In this document: piece by piece, positions 61,196 through 64,000 of the stretch | Position numbering within the stretch: the stretch's first letter is position 1 | How the letters are laid out: every line of letters begins with the position of its first letter | Source: Shinisaurus crocodilurus | Lineage: Eukaryota > Chordata > Lepidosauria > Squamata > Shinisauridae | Assembly (NCBI GenBank): GCA_021292165.1 | Contig: CM037877.1 | Location: forward strand, 84,351,691 to 84,415,690 | Direction of reading: 5' to 3' | Length of the DNA: 64,000 bases | Made by a program: the position numbers and the translations under genes | Notes under the pieces: generated by a model | Databases searched by the model: none | What the model saw: only the letters and a program-made list of their open reading frames with translations | What the model was told of the DNA's origin: nothing

Positions 61196-61206
61196 ATATT
61201 GTTACA

Positions 61207-61480
61207 GGCATAATGTTTCCAGCTCTGATAGCTGCATACATTTGCTTGTAGCCTTTGCTGTATCAACATAAGGACTATTCCCACCCTATGCACAGTCGGA
61301 TTCGTTTGCTAGTTACCTAATAAAGGACCCATGCTAAGACCTGAGAAAGGAAGGAAAAGAAAGAAGAAGGAAGGGAAAGAAAGAAGAAAGAAAAGTTAGG
61401 CCTGTTTGCTTGTTACTTAATAAAGCCAAGCTAAGACCCGCTGTCAAGTTGCTCAGGAAGGGTAGATTTTGCTCGACCTC
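61207..61480. repeat. Continuation of the pre-gypsy repeat and a GAAAG array
   Basis: Words such as TTTGCTTGTAGCCTTTGCTG and TATCAACATAAGGACTA continue the repeat unit cut by the gypsy element. TTTGCTAGTTACCTAATAAA and TTTGCTTGTTACTTAATAAA then flank a (GAAAG)n/(GGAA)n array at 61340-61394, an internal direct repeat. Confidence 0.5.
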
Positions 61481-63490
61481 ACTGTGTGGATCCAACTGCA
61501 AACAAGGAAAATGTTAATTTTATCAAAACACATATATTTGGGCAAGGTCTCCCATAGCCAACAATAAGTTACAGGTCAGCTCACGCAATTATATTGTACA
61601 ACAACCAGGATTGCAGGAAAGCCTGAGGTGTGCCATGCCAGCGCTCCAAGGGGTGGGTGTCCATTTAAAAACCACTGAGAGAGTTAGGTAGCAAGTTGTG
61701 CCATGTGTGACAAGGGAGAAATAAAACACTCCCAGGGTCAACATCCAATCAGGAAAATAATTTTCCCCCTGAGCCCAAATATATCAGTCAGCTTAAGTCT
61801 AAGGATCAAACTGCAAACCAGTGTGGCAAACCCACATCTTTACACTTTGCTCTGCTCCAGTCACATGTGAAACCAGAGCTAGAGATGCAGTTTAATGTGC
61901 TGAAGGGGTGCACAAGTGCTGAGCCCTGCCCCACTCCTGCCATACACACACGCCCTCATAGCCCACCCTGCCCACCGCCGGCCTGGTCCTTTTTATTCAG
62001 CTTAGCTCGAATACCTCAGTGAGCCCAGATGTGGCAGTAATCTTGCATTCAGCTGTCAGCCCTTCTCCACTATGTCTCAAGTTGCTTGTAGCTAAAAGTT
62101 CAACATTGCCTTGGGAATGACATGGGAATTATGTGTGTTTTTATGTGTGTGTTATGTGTGTTTTTGAGTGAGCCCACATCCAGCCACACATATGAATGAC
62201 AGACCAGAGAATCTCCAGCTAAGTCTTGATAAAAAGGCACCTTCCCACTCACAAAGACCAAAGCAGCATGCTATACAAGGTAAGGGGTGACATCTCTTTA
62301 CTCTCCTGATCTCCACACACACACCCTTGCTCAGAAAGGCAATGCCTCTATTTCCTTTTCTACTTCTTCCCTCTGGTTCTTTCCACTTGATTTTCTTGCC
62401 TTTAAAGACACACACACTTTTCCTTCTGCCCTTCCCCCCACCCACCCACCCACCCACCCCCATATTCCTCATCTCTTTGGTTATTACCTCACCTCTGTTC
62501 ATGCTTCACCAGTGATGCATTGTATCTGCTCAGTGAGTATAGTGTATTAGTATCTTTCTGAGGTACAAGCAAGGATGAAAATGATTTAATGCCCAGGGCA
62601 AGTGACGGAGAACCACCAATATTAACTCTACGGCAACTCCCACAAAAACTAAGCATTTGTGGTTCAGCAGAAAAAAAATAAGAAGGAAATATGCTTAATC
62701 AGTTTTAAAAGTTGGTTCTTTTAAAAATTGGAATCGATAGGGGAATTGTTTTCCAAAATTCAAGCAAACAGAAAGAAATACAGAAAGAAAGAAAAATGCA
62801 GAAAGAAAAAACAGACAAATAACCCTGTTCACAAAGCATGTTTAGTTCCATAGAATTAATGTCTAGATCACCCAGTTAGGACAGCACTGGTAGAGAGAGC
62901 CTATTGCACCAACACTCTCTAAAGTTGAGACACTTGCCAGCTTCACATAAACAATACACAGTTCATTTTATTGTGGTTAGTGTTTCTAGTGAGCTGCCAG
63001 TGGAAAGATGAGCAACGTCATGAAATAGGGCATTTGTTCAACTGAGACGGTACACTATAAAAGATTCCATTTGTAGCATATTCACACAATGAGTTTAGTC
63101 CTTTTTCTTTTCTTTTCTTTTCTTTTCAGAATAATAGCTCTGAATTTCATGTTGATGTTACGCAATCATAATTTGAAAAACTCAGTACAAATTTCCAGGG
63201 GCTTCATGTCACAAAATCTGTTTGTTGTTGTAGATTGCCGGAGGATGAACTCAGTTATTCTTACTGAAAACAATACTGACATCCTCTCTCAGTAGTTTTT
63301 TAAATCACCATTATTTCTCTAGGTGACAAATGGTCACAGCAGTAAGCCCTGGGTAAGCCCAAATATCCTTTTTTTCAAATACCTTGAAGTTGTCCCAGAT
63401 CAAAATAATATGGCCATGCTTGGAAACACTTCAGCGCAATGCCTTCCAACCCTGGCAAATTCTGCAATACATGCTACAGCTACTCTATGG
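61481..63490. other. Downstream DNA, no gene recognised
   Basis: Contains (CA)n near 62313-62324 and 62410-62418, (CCCAC)n at 62438-62460 and (TTTTC)n at 63102-63127. No exon, RNA gene or clear transposon boundary is seen. Confidence 0.45.
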
Positions 63491-63623
63491 CAGGAGTAGT
63501 AGTCAACCTGGTGCCCTCCAAACATTTTGGGCTACAACTCCCATTAACCCTGCACAGCAGTGGTCAGGGATTATGGGAGTTGTAGTCCGAAGCACGTGGA
63601 GGGCACCAGGCCGTCTGCCCCTG
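63491..63623. mobile_element. Palindromic hAT-type MITE
   Basis: CAGGAGTAGTAGTCAACCTG and GTGCCCTCCAAACATTTTGG fold on to CACGTGGAGGGCACCAGG and GCCCCTG. ACTACAACTCCCATTAACCC sits near the centre. Flanking octamers CTCTATGG and CTCCGTGA agree only in part. Confidence 0.6.
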
Positions 63624-64000
63624 CTCCGTGAAATCAAAAGCTGCTGAAGGGTTCATTAAGCCTCTATCAATATTCAGATGAGGATCGTCCTCTAGAGCAG
63701 GGGCAGAGAGGAGAGGAAAGGGGGTGGCAGAAAGAGGAGAGAGATGAGCCACCCACTCTGGGCTCTAGCCCTGCCCACTTCTCACCTGTCTCCTCTTTCT
63801 CTTTCTGCCACCCCCTTTTCCCCCCTCCCCACAACTGCCCTGTTCACTGCCCTCATGCAGCCCCTGAAAGATTACCCATGAGGGAATGTGGCCCTTGACA
63901 GAAAAAAATAAGGCTGCCTGCTCTTGCACCAGAGCCACATCAAATGACGGCAAGATTTATTTTTATTTCATTTATTTACAGCGTTTGTATACCGTTCCAT
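63624..64000. other. Window end, no feature recognised
   Basis: Purine/pyrimidine-rich stretches (GGGGCAGAGAGGAGAGGAAA, CTCCTCTTTCTCTTTCTGCC) fold on each other weakly. TTATTTTTATTTCATTTATT at the edge may start a minus-strand LINE tail that lies mostly outside the window. Confidence 0.4.

Larger units (their letters stand above)
53227..61206 (-). mobile_element. Full-length Ty3/gypsy retrotransposon, inactive, with nested insertions
   Basis: The element is bounded by the 5-bp target duplication GGCAT at 53222-53226 and 61207-61211. LTRs are 53227-53433 (3' LTR) and 60474-61206 (5' LTR, enlarged by two MITEs). On the minus strand the order is gag, protease, RT, RNase H and integrase, as in Ty3/gypsy. 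A purine-rich tract (AAAGAGGAGGGA on the minus strand) abuts the 3' LTR at 53434-53445. Inserted elements are a hAT at 54683-55688, an L2 LINE at 56430-57282 with its own insert, and MITEs at 59596, 60546 and 60937. Stops, frameshifts and a missing integrase core show it is dead. Confidence 0.92.
60474..61206 (-). repeat. Gypsy 5' LTR with two nested MITEs
   Basis: Shares CACCCCACAGACTCACACAG, TTTAAACAAAGCCTTTCCAC and CCAGAAGCAGTGGGTATTGC with the other LTR, plus an extra block CTCAGGCAGTGGCCACTGGC. It is interrupted at 60546-60793 and 60937-61195. The outer end is TTTCATATTGTTACA, giving TGTAACAATA at the 5' end on the minus strand. Confidence 0.88.

Noticed and set aside
44216..64000. A neighbouring gene such as MTMR10 downstream
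   Set aside because: In mammals MTMR10 lies near TRPM1, but I see no exon-like coding similarity in 44-64 kb on either strand.

Overview
The window is vertebrate nuclear DNA carrying the 3' half of one split gene, TRPM1, on the + strand. The repeats (L2/CR1-type and L1 LINEs, a DIRS-like tyrosine-recombinase retroelement, a Ty3/gypsy element, hAT and pogo/Tigger-like DNA transposons, tRNA- and 5S-rRNA-derived SINEs) suggest a squamate reptile, probably a lizard. That assignment is inference; the sequence does not name a species. There are no bacterial or viral operons, CRISPR arrays or rRNA operons. The two-stage pattern expected of such a locus, a conserved gene set in repeat-rich introns, explains most of the window.

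Layout. 1-4755 is a TRPM1 intron. Eight coding exons follow at 4756-4899, 6146-6274, 8795-9046, 13941-14115, 32932-33082, 36403-36602, 39283-39415 and 42089-43535. All have AG/GT borders and compatible phases, and together encode 876 residues: the end of the cytosolic region, membrane segments S1-S6 with the pore, the TRP helix, the coiled coil and the long C-terminal tail to the stop. A 3' UTR with an AATAAA at 44191 follows. 44.2-52.4 kb is AT-rich, repeat-poor intergenic or extended-UTR DNA. 52.4-61.5 kb is a nest of transposons centred on a full-length but dead gypsy element (53227-61206) bounded by a 5-bp target duplication. 61.5-64 kb is low-information DNA with microsatellites and one palindromic MITE.

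The 18.8-kb intron between the S5/pore exon and the S6 exon (14116-32931) holds most intronic repeats: a decayed DIRS-like element at about 23.5-27.6 kb, a hAT copy, a CR1-type ORF1/ORF2 fusion fragment, pogo-like MITEs, an inverted pair of LINE 3' ends and several palindromic MITEs.

The most distinctive elements are a hAT family whose ends are packed with the palindrome GACTCGAGTC (three copies with perfect 8-bp target duplications, one keeping a transposase C-terminal motif), a perfect 49-bp inverted repeat inserted in a SINE, and the nested insertion history of the gypsy element. I found no evidence for an undescribed protein-coding system. Repeat family names rest on recognition by eye of motifs and termini, not on database searches.
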